Positions 26,238 to 35,167 of a stretch of 64,000 bases of DNA are shown piece after piece. How positions within the stretch are numbered: the stretch's first letter is position 1; each line of letters starts with the position of its first letter. The notes beneath the pieces are model-generated. The model did no database searches. It was not told the DNA's origin and worked only from the letters and a program-made list of their open reading frames with translations. Source of the DNA: JAFGBM01 sp964610155 (GTDB lineage: Bacteria > Actinomycetota > Actinomycetes > Actinomycetales > Demequinaceae); NCBI GenBank assembly GCA_964610155.1, contig CAZSUY010000005.1, positions 1 through 64,000 of the forward strand, read 5' to 3'. The translations under genes and the position numbers were made by a program.

Positions 26238-26863
26238 GGAGCCGCCGCGCTCAATAGGGTTCTCCCCGCCAGCGAGGCATCGAGGCGGCGGAGGGATCCG
26301 TCGTCCTTTTCCGTCGCGACGCCGGATCCGTAGCGCACGCTATCGAAGAGGCTCGCGGCCGTCAACATGTCCATCATGACGTCGGCGAACCTCCCCCCCG
26401 TCTCAAGGGCGGCCTCATCGGCGGTCACCCCGGGGCGATCGCTGATGAGGTCCCGCTCCTCGAGGGAGCGGATGATCGCGCGGAAGCGTTCGAGGACGGC
26501 GAGGTTCCAATCCCCGCGCTTTGCTGCGGCGTTCGCGGCTGTGCGCATCTCGGCCGAGGAACGCGCGTCTTCATCGAAGACCGAGTGGGTTCGTCCCCTC
26601 CGGAAGGCCCGACCGACGGGGCCGGCCGTCATCCTGACGATGAGGACAACGAGGCCGATGAGGACGACGATGACGATGATCGCCGCAAGAGGGCTCCCCC
26701 CGAAATCGAAGCTGAAGACGTTGTCAAGTAGCCGCCCCAGCCAGTCTAAGAGTCGGGAGGTCCATGAGGGCCCATGTTCCTGGTATTGCGACTTGCTCAG
26801 TTCCGTGATCGCCCATTCCCTTGCCGTCTCGGCATCGGGTTCGACGGGGATCTCTAGGAACAC
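26234..26863 (-). CDS. DUF4129 domain protein
   Basis: One membrane helix (about 60-80) and a cytoplasmic C-terminal DUF4129 domain with KRGDWNLAVLERFRAIIRSLEERDL and the TADEAALETG motif. 209 aa, start GTG at 26863. In other organisms DUF4129 is sometimes fused to transglutaminase-like domains; here it is free-standing. Operon with DUF4350, moxR and DUF58 genes. Confidence 0.85.
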   Translation of the reverse strand: MFLEIPVEPDAETAREWAITELSKSQYQEHGPSWTSRLLDWLGRLLDNVFSFDFGGSPLAAIIVIVVLIGLVVLIVRMTAGPVGRAFRRGRTHSVFDEDARSSAEMRTAANAAAKRGDWNLAVLERFRAIIRSLEERDLISDRPGVTADEAALETGGRFADVMMDMLTAASLFDSVRYGSGVATEKDDGSLRRLDASLAGRTLLSAAAP

Positions 26864-26865
26864 TC

Positions 26866-27942
26866 CTATCGCCTGGCCGCGGCCTCGGCCGCACGGGCCA
26901 GGTCAATATCGAATCCCTCGGTCCGGATGCGCAGGTCGACATACATGAGGGTGAAGAGAGAACCAAGAAACGAGTACTGAACGACAGACTGGACGACGGT
27001 CGAGATCACCACAAATGCGATCGTGACACCCACTAGGGGGCCGAGGCTTGGCGAGGACCCTGCCACAGTCGTGAGGATGGCCTGGGGAACCCCATTGATA
27101 GCGCCTGCGATCATCCAGACGACCAGGTAGATGACGAAGAAGTTGCCTATGAGGCGCCAGGAGCTTCCCTTCATGAGGGTGAAAGCCCTCCCGAATGAGG
27201 CTGTGGCAGAGATCCGTTCGAGGACAATCGCCGAGACGGCGACACCTACGAACACGATGGCGAGCAGGACTCCTGGGATGCAGGCAAACACGAGAAGCCC
27301 CACCAGGGCAACGGCGCCGGTGGCCGATAGAGCCCAGAAGGCAAGGCCTACGCCGATGCCGATGAGAGCGATCAGCAGGTAGAAGAGGAGCATCTGCGGG
27401 ATTCGGGGATACGTGATCGACCAGGCTTTTCCGAGGGTGATTCTCTCCCCAAGGATCCCGCGGGAGACGCCTGGGACGACGAGCGCCCGCGCCGCCGCAT
27501 CGGTGAAAAGGGTGATTAGAAACGCCACAACGAGGGCAAGGATCGTCTCTCCCCTCAAGGGGGAATAGCCAAGACTCGGGTACAGGAACCAGTCCCGCTC
27601 ATCGACGACCAGAAGAGCGAGCGCCACGCCCCACGTGAGCATGGTGACGATCGTGCACAGAAGCGGCCCGCCGAGGATGACGGCCCTGTTGGCATTGAGG
27701 GCCTTCATCGGAAGGTTGAGGAAGTCACCGAGGGAAAGGGGGCGGAGGGGCATGAATCCGGGCTGCCAGGAGCGGAACGTCGGGACGCCTTGTGGGACTG
27801 CCCCTGGTGCACTGCCGGCTGCCGAGGGGGGTGGGTAGTTTGGGGCTGCGGGGGAGTATTGGGGTTGGCCGGGCTGTACCACGCCGGACGGCGGTTCCCA
27901 ACTGGGGACAGACGCATCCTCGGGGCCATACCGCTCTGTCAT
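26866..27942 (-). CDS. multi-pass membrane protein with proline-rich N-terminus (GPDPase membrane-domain-like)
   Basis: Residues 1-65 are Pro/Ser/Gly-rich and probably disordered; MPLRPLSLGDFLNLPMKALNANRAVILGGP then leads into six or seven membrane helices. The pattern resembles the membrane domain found with glycerophosphoryl diester phosphodiesterases and DUF7544-like proteins. 358 aa. First gene of the leftward operon with DUF4129-DUF4350-moxR-DUF58; divergent from mtrA. Function unknown. Confidence 0.8.
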   Translation of the reverse strand: MTERYGPEDASVPSWEPPSGVVQPGQPQYSPAAPNYPPPSAAGSAPGAVPQGVPTFRSWQPGFMPLRPLSLGDFLNLPMKALNANRAVILGGPLLCTIVTMLTWGVALALLVVDERDWFLYPSLGYSPLRGETILALVVAFLITLFTDAAARALVVPGVSRGILGERITLGKAWSITYPRIPQMLLFYLLIALIGIGVGLAFWALSATGAVALVGLLVFACIPGVLLAIVFVGVAVSAIVLERISATASFGRAFTLMKGSSWRLIGNFFVIYLVVWMIAGAINGVPQAILTTVAGSSPSLGPLVGVTIAFVVISTVVQSVVQYSFLGSLFTLMYVDLRIRTEGFDIDLARAAEAAARR

Positions 27943-27956
27943 GGGAGTCCCCTTTC

Positions 27957-27982
27957 GGTTCGTGCCTATCCTGCCACGAACC
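27957..27982. promoter_or_regulatory. perfect 8-bp inverted repeat in the mtrA promoter region
   Basis: GGTTCGTG at 27957-27964 and CACGAACC at 27975-27982 are exact reverse complements, 10 bp apart. They lie between mtrA and the divergent membrane-protein gene, just upstream of the mtrA -10. A dimeric regulator site is likely; it does not match the GTAACG-type direct repeats known for MtrA. Confidence 0.6.
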
Positions 27983-27989
27983 GGCCCAC

Positions 27990-27995
27990 CATAAT
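27990..27995 (+). promoter_or_regulatory. mtrA -10 element, leaderless transcript
   Basis: CATAAT ends 6 nt before the mtrA ATG at 28002, so transcription should begin at or next to the A of the ATG. No ribosome binding site stands at a usable distance. Leaderless mRNAs are common in actinobacteria. Confidence 0.55.
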
Positions 27996-28001
27996 GGGTG
28001 G

Positions 28002-28694
28002 ATGGGCGGACGCATCCTTGTAGTCGACGACGACACGGCGCTTGCGGAGATGATCGGGATTGTCCTACGAGCGGATGGATTCGAGCCGGTCTTCTGTGAC
28101 CATGGCGATCGCGCCGTTGAGGCGTTTCATACCGAGAACCCCGACGTTATCCTCCTAGACCTGATGCTCCCCGGAAGGAGCGGCGTCGACGTGTGCAGGG
28201 AGATCCGGTCGGAGTCTGGCGTACCCATCATCATGCTCACGGCAAAGTCGGACACCGTCGATATTGTCCTCGGGCTGGAATCCGGTGCGGATGACTACGT
28301 TTCAAAGCCCTTCATGCCTCGAGAACTCATCGCGCGGGTACGGGCAAGGCTTCGTAGAGCCGGGGACCCTCCCCCCGCCACGATTCATATCGCGGACCTT
28401 GAGATCGATGTGGCCGGCCACCGGGTGACCCGAGGCGGTGAGGCATTGCCTTTGACGCCGCTGGAGTTCGACGTGCTGGTGGTGTTGGCTCGTTCCCCAG
28501 GGCAGGTGTTCACTCGGGAGGTGCTCCTTGAGGACGTGTGGGGATACCGATACGCCGCGGACAAGCGGTTGGTGAACGTTCACATTCAGCGGCTCAGGTC
28601 GAAGATCGAAAAGGACCCAGAGAATCCCGAAATCGTCCTGACGGTGCGGGGTGTTGGGTACAAGGCGGATGGCTCCGAGGCGTGGGCCGAGTGA
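28002..28694 (+). CDS. mtrA: response regulator MtrA
   Basis: OmpR/PhoB-family regulator of cell-envelope and division genes, partner of MtrB. Seen: acidic pocket DDD at 9-11, phosphoacceptor Asp53 in ILLDLMLPGRSG, Lys102 in SKPF and a C-terminal winged helix (about 130-225, VTRGGEALPLTPLEFDVL). 230 aa, family length. The ATG at 28002 directly follows a -10-like hexamer, so it is probably leaderless. Followed by mtrB 4 bp downstream. Confidence 0.97.
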   Translation: MGGRILVVDDDTALAEMIGIVLRADGFEPVFCDHGDRAVEAFHTENPDVILLDLMLPGRSGVDVCREIRSESGVPIIMLTAKSDTVDIVLGLESGADDYVSKPFMPRELIARVRARLRRAGDPPPATIHIADLEIDVAGHRVTRGGEALPLTPLEFDVLVVLARSPGQVFTREVLLEDVWGYRYAADKRLVNVHIQRLRSKIEKDPENPEIVLTVRGVGYKADGSEAWAE

Positions 28695-28698
28695 CACC

Positions 28699-30336
28699 AT
28701 GAGGAGGCTCCTGCGACGGATTGTGGGAGCCGTGGTCGACCCCTTTCGTCATGGGGTGGACCGCTGGCGGAGTTCGATGATGCTGAGGGTCGTCACATCC
28801 TCTATCGTCATCGGGTTCCTTTCTGTGGCCATCCTCGGTGCCTATGTGAGCACTCAGGTCCGCGACGGCCTCGTCGAGACCAAGATCGAGAGGATCCTCG
28901 CCGAGAGCGCGCGCGATATCGCAAGTGCCCGGGGCAAGATGGAATCGGCCACGGCGCTCGCTCCCGGTGAACTCCAGCAGCTCGTGTACGACCTCGTGGG
29001 GGACTTCCGTCACTTTGGAGGGGAGGATCGCGAGGTCCTTCTGCTCCAGCGAGAAGGGAACCGGGGCGGGGTCGTCCTCGGGGAAGTCGCCTCCAACGTG
29101 GAATCGATCGACGCGGTGACCGAAGAGATGCGACAAGACGTGTGGGGTGGCGCGGAGCAATCATGGCAGCATGTTGCGCTTCCTGGTAGCGGCGAACCTG
29201 GGGTGGTTGTCGGGGCGCCTCTTGAGGTTCCCGTGGCCGGAGACTTCGAGTTGTACTTCGTCTACAACCTGGGAGACGAGCAGCGCACCTTGGGAGTCAT
29301 CCAGCGCGTCCTCGGGCTGGGGGGGATCGTCCTTGTCGCGCTCGTCGTCTTCATGACGTGGTCCGTGACTTTGCAGGCCGTTCGTCCCGTGCGACAGGCC
29401 GCCAGGGTGGCGTCCCGGCTCGCCGACGGATTCCTTGAGGCCCGCATGGGATACAGCGGTCGGGACGAGATGGCGACCTTGGCGAGCACCTTCAATGACA
29501 TGGCCGAGAGTCTTCAGCGCCAGATCACGAAGATGGAGGAGTTGTCGCGCCTTCAGCGGCGATTCGTCTCGGATGTCTCCCACGAACTCAGGACACCCCT
29601 GACGACGATCAGGATGGCGTCGGAAATCCTACATGAGGCACGATCGACCTTCACTCCCGAAGTGGCGCGCTCGGCCGAACTCCTTCGGGCACAGCTCGAT
29701 CGCTTCGACGCTCTCCTGGCCGACCTCCTCGAGATCAGCCGAATCGATGCCGGAGCGGCTCAGCTTGATTTCGAGGAGACCGACCTTCAGGTAGTCGTTC
29801 GGGAGGAGGCGATGTCCATCGCATCCATCGCGAAGGGGAGCGGTGTCGCCATCCGACTTTGGGTCGCTCCGGGGAGTCACATCGCTTCGATGGATCGACC
29901 GAGGGTCGCTCGGATTGTCCGCAACCTTCTGTCGAACGCCGTCGAACATGCCCAGGCCAGACCCGTGGACGTCCTCGTCAGATCGAACAAGCGCGGGGTA
30001 GCGGTCGTGGTTCGGGACTATGGGCTGGGGATGACGGCTCATCAGGCGGAGCGAGTCTTCGATCGATTCTGGAGGGCGGAGCCATCCAGGAAGAGGACGA
30101 TGGGGGGCACCGGATTGGGTCTCGCGATAGCGCGGGAGGACGCCAATCTCCATGGGGGCCGACTCGAGGCTTGGGGCGCACCCCAGCAGGGCGCGAGCTT
30201 CAGGTTGACCCTTCCCAGGGGATCGGATGGACTCAGTACGCGACCCGTCCTTCCTCTGGTGACACATGAAAAGGATTTCGCTTCCCTTGGGCAGAAGGTG
30301 GCGCTTTCCGAGGCTTCCTTGAGGGGGCGTCGATGA
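28699..30336 (+). CDS. mtrB: sensor histidine kinase MtrB
   Basis: Membrane sensor of the MtrAB system. Seen: two membrane helices (about 32-52 and 205-228) around an extracytoplasmic domain of about 150 residues, a HAMP domain after the second helix, the H-box FVSDVSHELRTPLTT with His295 and an ATPase domain with LLSNAVEHAQ, VRDYGLGM and GGTGLGLAI. The Asp in the G1 box is present but reads RDYGLGM instead of DDGxG. 545 aa. Overlaps lpqB by ATGA. Confidence 0.96.
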   Translation: MRRLLRRIVGAVVDPFRHGVDRWRSSMMLRVVTSSIVIGFLSVAILGAYVSTQVRDGLVETKIERILAESARDIASARGKMESATALAPGELQQLVYDLVGDFRHFGGEDREVLLLQREGNRGGVVLGEVASNVESIDAVTEEMRQDVWGGAEQSWQHVALPGSGEPGVVVGAPLEVPVAGDFELYFVYNLGDEQRTLGVIQRVLGLGGIVLVALVVFMTWSVTLQAVRPVRQAARVASRLADGFLEARMGYSGRDEMATLASTFNDMAESLQRQITKMEELSRLQRRFVSDVSHELRTPLTTIRMASEILHEARSTFTPEVARSAELLRAQLDRFDALLADLLEISRIDAGAAQLDFEETDLQVVVREEAMSIASIAKGSGVAIRLWVAPGSHIASMDRPRVARIVRNLLSNAVEHAQARPVDVLVRSNKRGVAVVVRDYGLGMTAHQAERVFDRFWRAEPSRKRTMGGTGLGLAIAREDANLHGGRLEAWGAPQQGASFRLTLPRGSDGLSTRPVLPLVTHEKDFASLGQKVALSEASLRGRR

Positions 30337-32060
30337 GAATCATAGGGATGCGGGTTGGCTCGGTTGTGGTGCTCCTCGCCGCGTGTTCGGCGATAGCTGG
30401 ATGCGCATCGATCCCGACCTCGGGTGCCGTGCAAGCCGGCGAGGGTGAGGTTGTATTCGATGAGGACCTTTTTCCGATTTCCCCTCAGATCCCCGAGGAC
30501 GATCCGCTCCGCCTGGTCGAGGGATTCGTGACGGCGTCCACAGCGGGTGTCACGGATGACTTTTCCAATATTCGGGGATACCTTGTCGGTTCCGCCGCTT
30601 CGGAGTGGGATCCCTTGGCGAAGGTCACCATCTATGGCACCGGCGACTTCACCTCGGTGTGGGACGAAGAAGCCAGCACCGTCACCTACTCCCTTCCGTT
30701 GGCGGCCACCGTAAGCGCCGACGGGCAAATGACGGAGTACGAGGCCGGAACCCGAGCAACAGTGATTTTTGAGGTATACAACGTCAGTTCAGGGCGTTGG
30801 AGGATTTCCAGCCTGGACGATGGAATCTTGATCTCCGAGGCGGGCCTTGCCTTGGTGTTCCGACCCGTGATCCTGACGTTCGGTTCACGTGATGGGCAGG
30901 TGGCCGTGTCTGATCTCCGGTGGTTCCCCCGGAGGAACATCGCGACCCATGCGACCCTCGCCCTGATCAATGGGCCGTCCCACTGGCTTAAGGACGCTGT
31001 TCAGACCGGCTTGGCTCCGACTGCCAAACTGGTCGTCGATGCGGTGCCGGTCGAGGGCGGCCAGGCGGATGTCGCGCTCTCGACCGGAAGCGTGGGGAGC
31101 GCGACCGAGAGCACGCTCGCGCTCGAACAGATCCAACGCACCCTCCTGGCGCTTCCAGATGTCGCCGGAGTGAATGTCACCGTAGGGGGTTTGACCATGG
31201 GGATGGATCCGGGCGGTACCCTCAGCGACCCACCCGTGCCATCCTCAAAGGCGGCCGTCATCATCGATGGCCGACTGGGGGTGTGGGACGGGGAGCAAAT
31301 CCTTGTCCCCGATGGTGCGGGGAGGCTTCCCGGGGACTCCCACGATGTCGCCTTCGCATACGACGAGGAGAAGGTTGCCGTTGTTGTCGGTGAGGGGACC
31401 CTCGCGACCGCGTCGATACCGGGCAACCTGGTTCCCGCAGGGGAGGCCAAACCTGCGGTGCGCAACGTAACCCTCTCCACGGTGTTGAAGGGGGACCGGC
31501 TCACTGCCCCCAGCTTCGATCGGGAGGGGTGGTTGTGGACGGCCGAGGCAGAGGGTGAGGGATTGCTCCATGCCATCGGCCCCAAAGGGGAGAGGGTCGA
31601 CCTTTCTATCCCGGGTGCGGAAGGCCGAGACATCGGTGGGATCGCTGTGTCCCATGATGGCGTCCGCGTGGCGATCCTGTCTCGGGAGGGTGGCCTGTGG
31701 AGGCTCGGGGTCCTCGCTCTGGTGAGGGCGCAGGATGGCACTCCCAGTTTCGCTGGCGCCATTCTCGACATTGGGGCGGAAATGGGGTCATCCGAGGAAG
31801 TCGTCTGGGTCGACGATCGTGTGATCGCGGTTCTCGGGGCGGCGGAGCAAGGGGGAACCGGGACGGTGCGACTTGTCACCATCGGGGGGAGGACCGAAGC
31901 GATCGCCAGTCCTACAAATGCGGTGGGTCTGGCCGCTCGAAACGGCGTTGGATCGATTACCGCCATCACACGGGATGGCTCCCTATATCTGCGCGTCAAT
32001 ACGGTGTGGTCCCCCGTCGTAACTGGATCTTCGGTGACGGGGTTCGCCTTCAGCGGTTGA
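30333..32060 (+). CDS. lpqB: lipoprotein LpqB
   Basis: Lipoprotein that tunes MtrAB signalling in actinobacteria. Seen: a signal peptide with a lipobox ending IAGC at Cys24, followed by SIPTSGAVQ; a GerMN-like domain in the first half; and a beta-propeller-like C-terminal half with a Trp/Gly-rich repeat pattern. 575 aa. Start overlaps the mtrB stop, indicating translational coupling. Confidence 0.95.
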   Translation: MRIIGMRVGSVVVLLAACSAIAGCASIPTSGAVQAGEGEVVFDEDLFPISPQIPEDDPLRLVEGFVTASTAGVTDDFSNIRGYLVGSAASEWDPLAKVTIYGTGDFTSVWDEEASTVTYSLPLAATVSADGQMTEYEAGTRATVIFEVYNVSSGRWRISSLDDGILISEAGLALVFRPVILTFGSRDGQVAVSDLRWFPRRNIATHATLALINGPSHWLKDAVQTGLAPTAKLVVDAVPVEGGQADVALSTGSVGSATESTLALEQIQRTLLALPDVAGVNVTVGGLTMGMDPGGTLSDPPVPSSKAAVIIDGRLGVWDGEQILVPDGAGRLPGDSHDVAFAYDEEKVAVVVGEGTLATASIPGNLVPAGEAKPAVRNVTLSTVLKGDRLTAPSFDREGWLWTAEAEGEGLLHAIGPKGERVDLSIPGAEGRDIGGIAVSHDGVRVAILSREGGLWRLGVLALVRAQDGTPSFAGAILDIGAEMGSSEEVVWVDDRVIAVLGAAEQGGTGTVRLVTIGGRTEAIASPTNAVGLAARNGVGSITAITRDGSLYLRVNTVWSPVVTGSSVTGFAFSG

Positions 32061-32157
32061 TGAGCGGAGAGGCGTCCCCAGAGGGAGACCAGGGGATTGT
32101 CATCCACCCCAGGCATCCGAACCAGAACAGACGCGTGGAGATGATGATCCTGATCTA

Positions 32158-32883
32158 ATGCAATGGGAGTCAGGGGGAGGGCTACCCGTCCCGGGTCTCA
32201 ACGCGATAGCCAGGTCGGTCGTCCCAGTCGTCTGTCCGGGGTGCGGGCTTGAAGATGTGCTGTGCTGCGAGGAATGCGCGGCCCCTTGGTGGGAAGCGCC
32301 GTTCCGGTCGGAATTGGGGGCTCCCCGCCTCGCCGTCGAGGGCAGGGTGACGCTTCCCGTGTGGTCGATCGTGCCACTTGAGGGGGCGGTTCACCTCATG
32401 GTGGGGGAATGGAAGGACGGAGGACGGCGCGACCTCGACCCGTTCTTTGCCGATGCGGAGAGAAGGGCTGCGGCTACGCTTGCGTCGGCTCTGGCCGCCG
32501 TCCAGGCCATTGTGCCCATCCCCCCGCATCGGCGATCGTTGAGGTCGAGGGGTCTCGACCTCACGGCCCTGCTTGCCACGGCAGCCGCGGAAGGCCTCGC
32601 ATCAGCTGGGCAATCTGTGGTGGTGGAGCGACTTCTCATGAACCGGGGATACGAATCCAGGTCCCTTGCGGATCGCGAGCGTTGGATCAATGCCGTGCGC
32701 GGCATTCGGGCGCGAGACGTACCGTCGCGCGTTACCACGGTTGCCCTAGTGGACGATGTCATTACGACGGGGGCGAGCCTCGCCCGCGCATCGGTGGTCC
32801 TTGAGGCGAGGGGAATCGCCGTCGTCGGAGCGCTGACTCTCGCCGCGACCCCTGCTCCGCGTATCGGGACCTCGGTCCCGTAG
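32158..32883 (+). CDS. comF: ComF family phosphoribosyltransferase-like protein
   Basis: Homologue of the competence protein ComF. Seen: an N-terminal Cys ribbon (CPGCGLEDVLCCEEC), VPIPPHRRSLRSRGLD, and the PRPP-binding loop VALVDDVITTGAS. 241 aa. In mycobacteria the same gene lies beside lpqB (Rv3242c); natural transformation there is unproven and the role may be something else. Its stop codon overlaps the iron box of the feo operon. Confidence 0.9.
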   Translation: MQWESGGGLPVPGLNAIARSVVPVVCPGCGLEDVLCCEECAAPWWEAPFRSELGAPRLAVEGRVTLPVWSIVPLEGAVHLMVGEWKDGGRRDLDPFFADAERRAAATLASALAAVQAIVPIPPHRRSLRSRGLDLTALLATAAAEGLASAGQSVVVERLLMNRGYESRSLADRERWINAVRGIRARDVPSRVTTVALVDDVITTGASLARASVVLEARGIAVVGALTLAATPAPRIGTSVP

Positions 32884-32898
32884 GTTAGGCTTCCCTAA
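32880..32898 (+). promoter_or_regulatory. IdeR/DtxR-like iron box upstream of feoAB
   Basis: GTAGGTTAGGCTTCCCTAA matches the DtxR/IdeR consensus TTAGGTTAGCCTAACCTAA at 15 of 19 positions, counted by hand. It overlaps the comF stop and ends 17 nt before the feoA ATG. Iron-bound repressor would block the feo promoter. Confidence 0.7.
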
Positions 32899-32915
32899 GT
32901 TCTACCGTTGACAGT

Positions 32916-33269
32916 ATGTTGCTTGCCGATCTCCCTCCCGACATCGATGCGCGCATCATCGGTTTGCGTGCACCTGAGGGGCCGCGCCGAAAGGGTCGCG
33001 GTCGGCGCCGCGGTCGGCGCCGCGGTCGGTGGGCGCGGGTGCCGGGCGGCAGAAGGCATCTAGGGGGCCGCGGTAGGCGTCGTCGCCGAGGCCGGGGCCT
33101 GCGTGTGCCGGGTGACCTGTGGCTGAAGGAGATCGGGCTCAGGCCAGGTGAACGTATCCGGGTCGTCCAGAAGGCGGGACTGGGCGGGAGGCTTGTCGGC
33201 CTCGGATGCGCGCGGATTGCCATCGACCTGGGCACCGCGAGGTGCATCGAGGTGGAGGTGCTCGAATGA
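32916..33269 (+). CDS. feoA: FeoA-like ferrous iron transport protein with Arg/Gly-rich insertion
   Basis: SH3-like cytosolic partner of FeoB. The FeoA core is split: LADLPPDIDARIIGLRAPEG (residues 3-22) and LWLKEIGLRPGERIRVVQ... (about 68-117) are family sequence. Between them lie about 42 residues almost wholly Arg and Gly with some Pro/Trp. The insert is encoded in part by a 12-bp repeat (unit GCGGTCGGCGCC). 117 aa against the usual 75-85. No ribosome site before the ATG; the TTCTAC hexamer about 10 nt upstream may be a -10 giving a leaderless mRNA. Overlaps feoB by ATGA. Confidence 0.85.
   Translation: MLLADLPPDIDARIIGLRAPEGPRRKGRGRRRGRRRGRWARVPGGRRHLGGRGRRRRRGRGLRVPGDLWLKEIGLRPGERIRVVQKAGLGGRLVGLGCARIAIDLGTARCIEVEVLE
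32998..33029. repeat. 12-bp tandem repeat in feoA insert
   Basis: GCGGTCGGCGCC is repeated 2.7 times without mismatch. It encodes RRGRRRGR-type sequence, so the Arg-rich insert of FeoA may have grown by repeat slippage. Confidence 0.85.
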
Positions 33270-35167
33270 GCGAAAGCGCTTCCATCCTCATCTTCGGCAA
33301 CCCCAACGTCGGGAAGTCGTCACTATTCAACGCCGTTACCGGAGCCCGGCAGCACACCGTCAACGCTCCCGGCACGACCGTCGAGCTAATGCGGGGGACG
33401 TGGACGACCCCTCTCGGACGGTTCGAGGTCACGGACCTTCCCGGCACCTATAGCCTCGTCGCCCGGTCACCGGATGAGCGTGTCACCGCCGAGGCCATCG
33501 CGCAGGCCGAACCCGGCACGGTCGCCGTCGTCCTCGTGGACGCGACGAGTCCTTCCCGGTCCCTTTACCTTCTCGCCCAGGTGGTAGAGGGGGGAAGCCC
33601 CGCCGTCGTCGCCCTGACGATGAACGACCTCGCAGGTGCGCACCATCACAGGGTCGATCCTGCCGCCCTGAGCGCGACGATCGGGGTTCCCGTCATCGAG
33701 ATCGATACCCGCCATCGAAAGGGGTTGGATGCCCTTGCCGAAGCGGTCCTAGCGGCAGCGACGATCCGACCGAGCCTACGGGGCCTGGGTCAGGGCATCG
33801 GGAGGAGGCCGATCGGAGCCGATGAAGAGTCACCGGAGGAGACCCTCAAGAGGACCGAGAGGTTGTTCGAGTGGGTGAGCGGTGCCGTTGCCGCCATTGA
33901 AGCCGTTCCGAGAACTCGCAGGACATTCTCCGACTTGATCGACCGAGTGCTTCTTGCGCCATGGACGGGTATCCCCGTCTTCCTCGGTGTCGTTTGGGGG
34001 CTTTTCGAACTCATGACGCGGGCTACGGCCCCACTCATTGAGGCTGTCATGGCGTTCTTTGAAGGGCCAGCGTCCTCGGGTGCGTCCTGGTCCCTCGAGA
34101 GGGTCGGCGTCGATGGGGGTTGGCTCGAGGGGGTACTGGTCGAGGGAGTACTGGTGGGCGTAGGCACGGTAGCGACGTTTGTGCCCGTCTTGATCGTGAT
34201 CTTTGCGGCGATCGGGGTTCTAGAGGCCAGCGGGTACATGGCGAGGGGGGCTATCGTCGCCGATCGAGTAATGGCCTCGATGGGTCTGGATGGGAGGGCC
34301 GTCCTCCCTCTTATGGTGGGGTTCGGCTGCAATATCCCTGCGCTCGCGGCGACTCGGGTCCTTCCCGATGCTCGGCAGCGCCTCCTTACGGGCCTCCTTA
34401 TTCCCTTCACCTCATGCTCGGCGCGTCTGGCCGTCTACGTGGTGCTGGCTCAGGTGTTCTTCCCCGACCACGCGGGGACGGTCGTCTTCCTGCTCAACGT
34501 CCTCAGCGTCCTGCTCGTCGTGGGGGTTGGCCTCCTCCTCAAGAGAACCGTGCTCAGGGAGGTCCATCGGGAGCCGCTCGCCATCATCATGCCGGCATAC
34601 CAGTGGCCCCGACCCGGGGTCCTCGCGCGTTCGATCCTGACCAGGGTGGGGGCCTTCGTTCGGGGCGCCGGCCCCATCATCGTGGCGGCCCTCGTCGTCC
34701 TGTGGTTGGCCGCAGCGATCCCGGTTCGGGGCGGGCACGGCGTCGGGGATGTGCCGATAGAGGACAGCCTGTACGGGGCGGGCTCCAGGGGGATTGCCCC
34801 GGCCCTTGAGCCGATGGGCCTGGGGGACTGGCACCTCGCCGCTTCCCTTGTCTCCGGGCTTGCCGCGAAGGAGGTCACCGTCGCGGCGCTTGCCCAGTCG
34901 TACGCGGTCGAGGCCCCGACCGGATCCACCCCGACCGGGCTTGAAGAGAGGGTCATGGAGACGGTGATGGAGACCTCCGGGGGGCACCCCGCGGCGGCGG
35001 GCTTCGCCTTCATGGTCCTCGTCCTCGTCTACGCTCCCTGCCTGGCGACGGCCGCGGAGCAGAGGCGACTGTTCGGGTGGAAATGGGCGGGGGGAGCCAT
35101 CGTGATGCACCTCGTCCTTGGGTGGTTGCTGGCGACCTTGGCCTTCCAGGTGGGGAGGCTGCTGTGA
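33266..35167 (+). CDS. feoB: ferrous iron transporter FeoB
   Basis: Membrane Fe(II) importer with a cytosolic G domain. Seen: G1 GNPNVGKS at 11-18, the G3 DLPGTYSL, TMNDLAG at the G4 position, and a membrane part with eight or more helices including the Gate motifs LMVGFGCNIPALAATR and SCSARLAVYVVL. 633 aa, at the short end for FeoB. The ATG at 33266 overlaps the feoA stop. The G4 motif TMNDLAG lacks the classic NKxD Lys. Confidence 0.95.
   Translation: MSESASILIFGNPNVGKSSLFNAVTGARQHTVNAPGTTVELMRGTWTTPLGRFEVTDLPGTYSLVARSPDERVTAEAIAQAEPGTVAVVLVDATSPSRSLYLLAQVVEGGSPAVVALTMNDLAGAHHHRVDPAALSATIGVPVIEIDTRHRKGLDALAEAVLAAATIRPSLRGLGQGIGRRPIGADEESPEETLKRTERLFEWVSGAVAAIEAVPRTRRTFSDLIDRVLLAPWTGIPVFLGVVWGLFELMTRATAPLIEAVMAFFEGPASSGASWSLERVGVDGGWLEGVLVEGVLVGVGTVATFVPVLIVIFAAIGVLEASGYMARGAIVADRVMASMGLDGRAVLPLMVGFGCNIPALAATRVLPDARQRLLTGLLIPFTSCSARLAVYVVLAQVFFPDHAGTVVFLLNVLSVLLVVGVGLLLKRTVLREVHREPLAIIMPAYQWPRPGVLARSILTRVGAFVRGAGPIIVAALVVLWLAAAIPVRGGHGVGDVPIEDSLYGAGSRGIAPALEPMGLGDWHLAASLVSGLAAKEVTVAALAQSYAVEAPTGSTPTGLEERVMETVMETSGGHPAAAGFAFMVLVLVYAPCLATAAEQRRLFGWKWAGGAIVMHLVLGWLLATLAFQVGRLL

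Noticed and set aside
32983..33108. FeoA insert as a frameshift artefact
   Set aside because: Core FeoA sequence resumes in the same frame on both sides and the repeat unit is 12 bp, a multiple of three.
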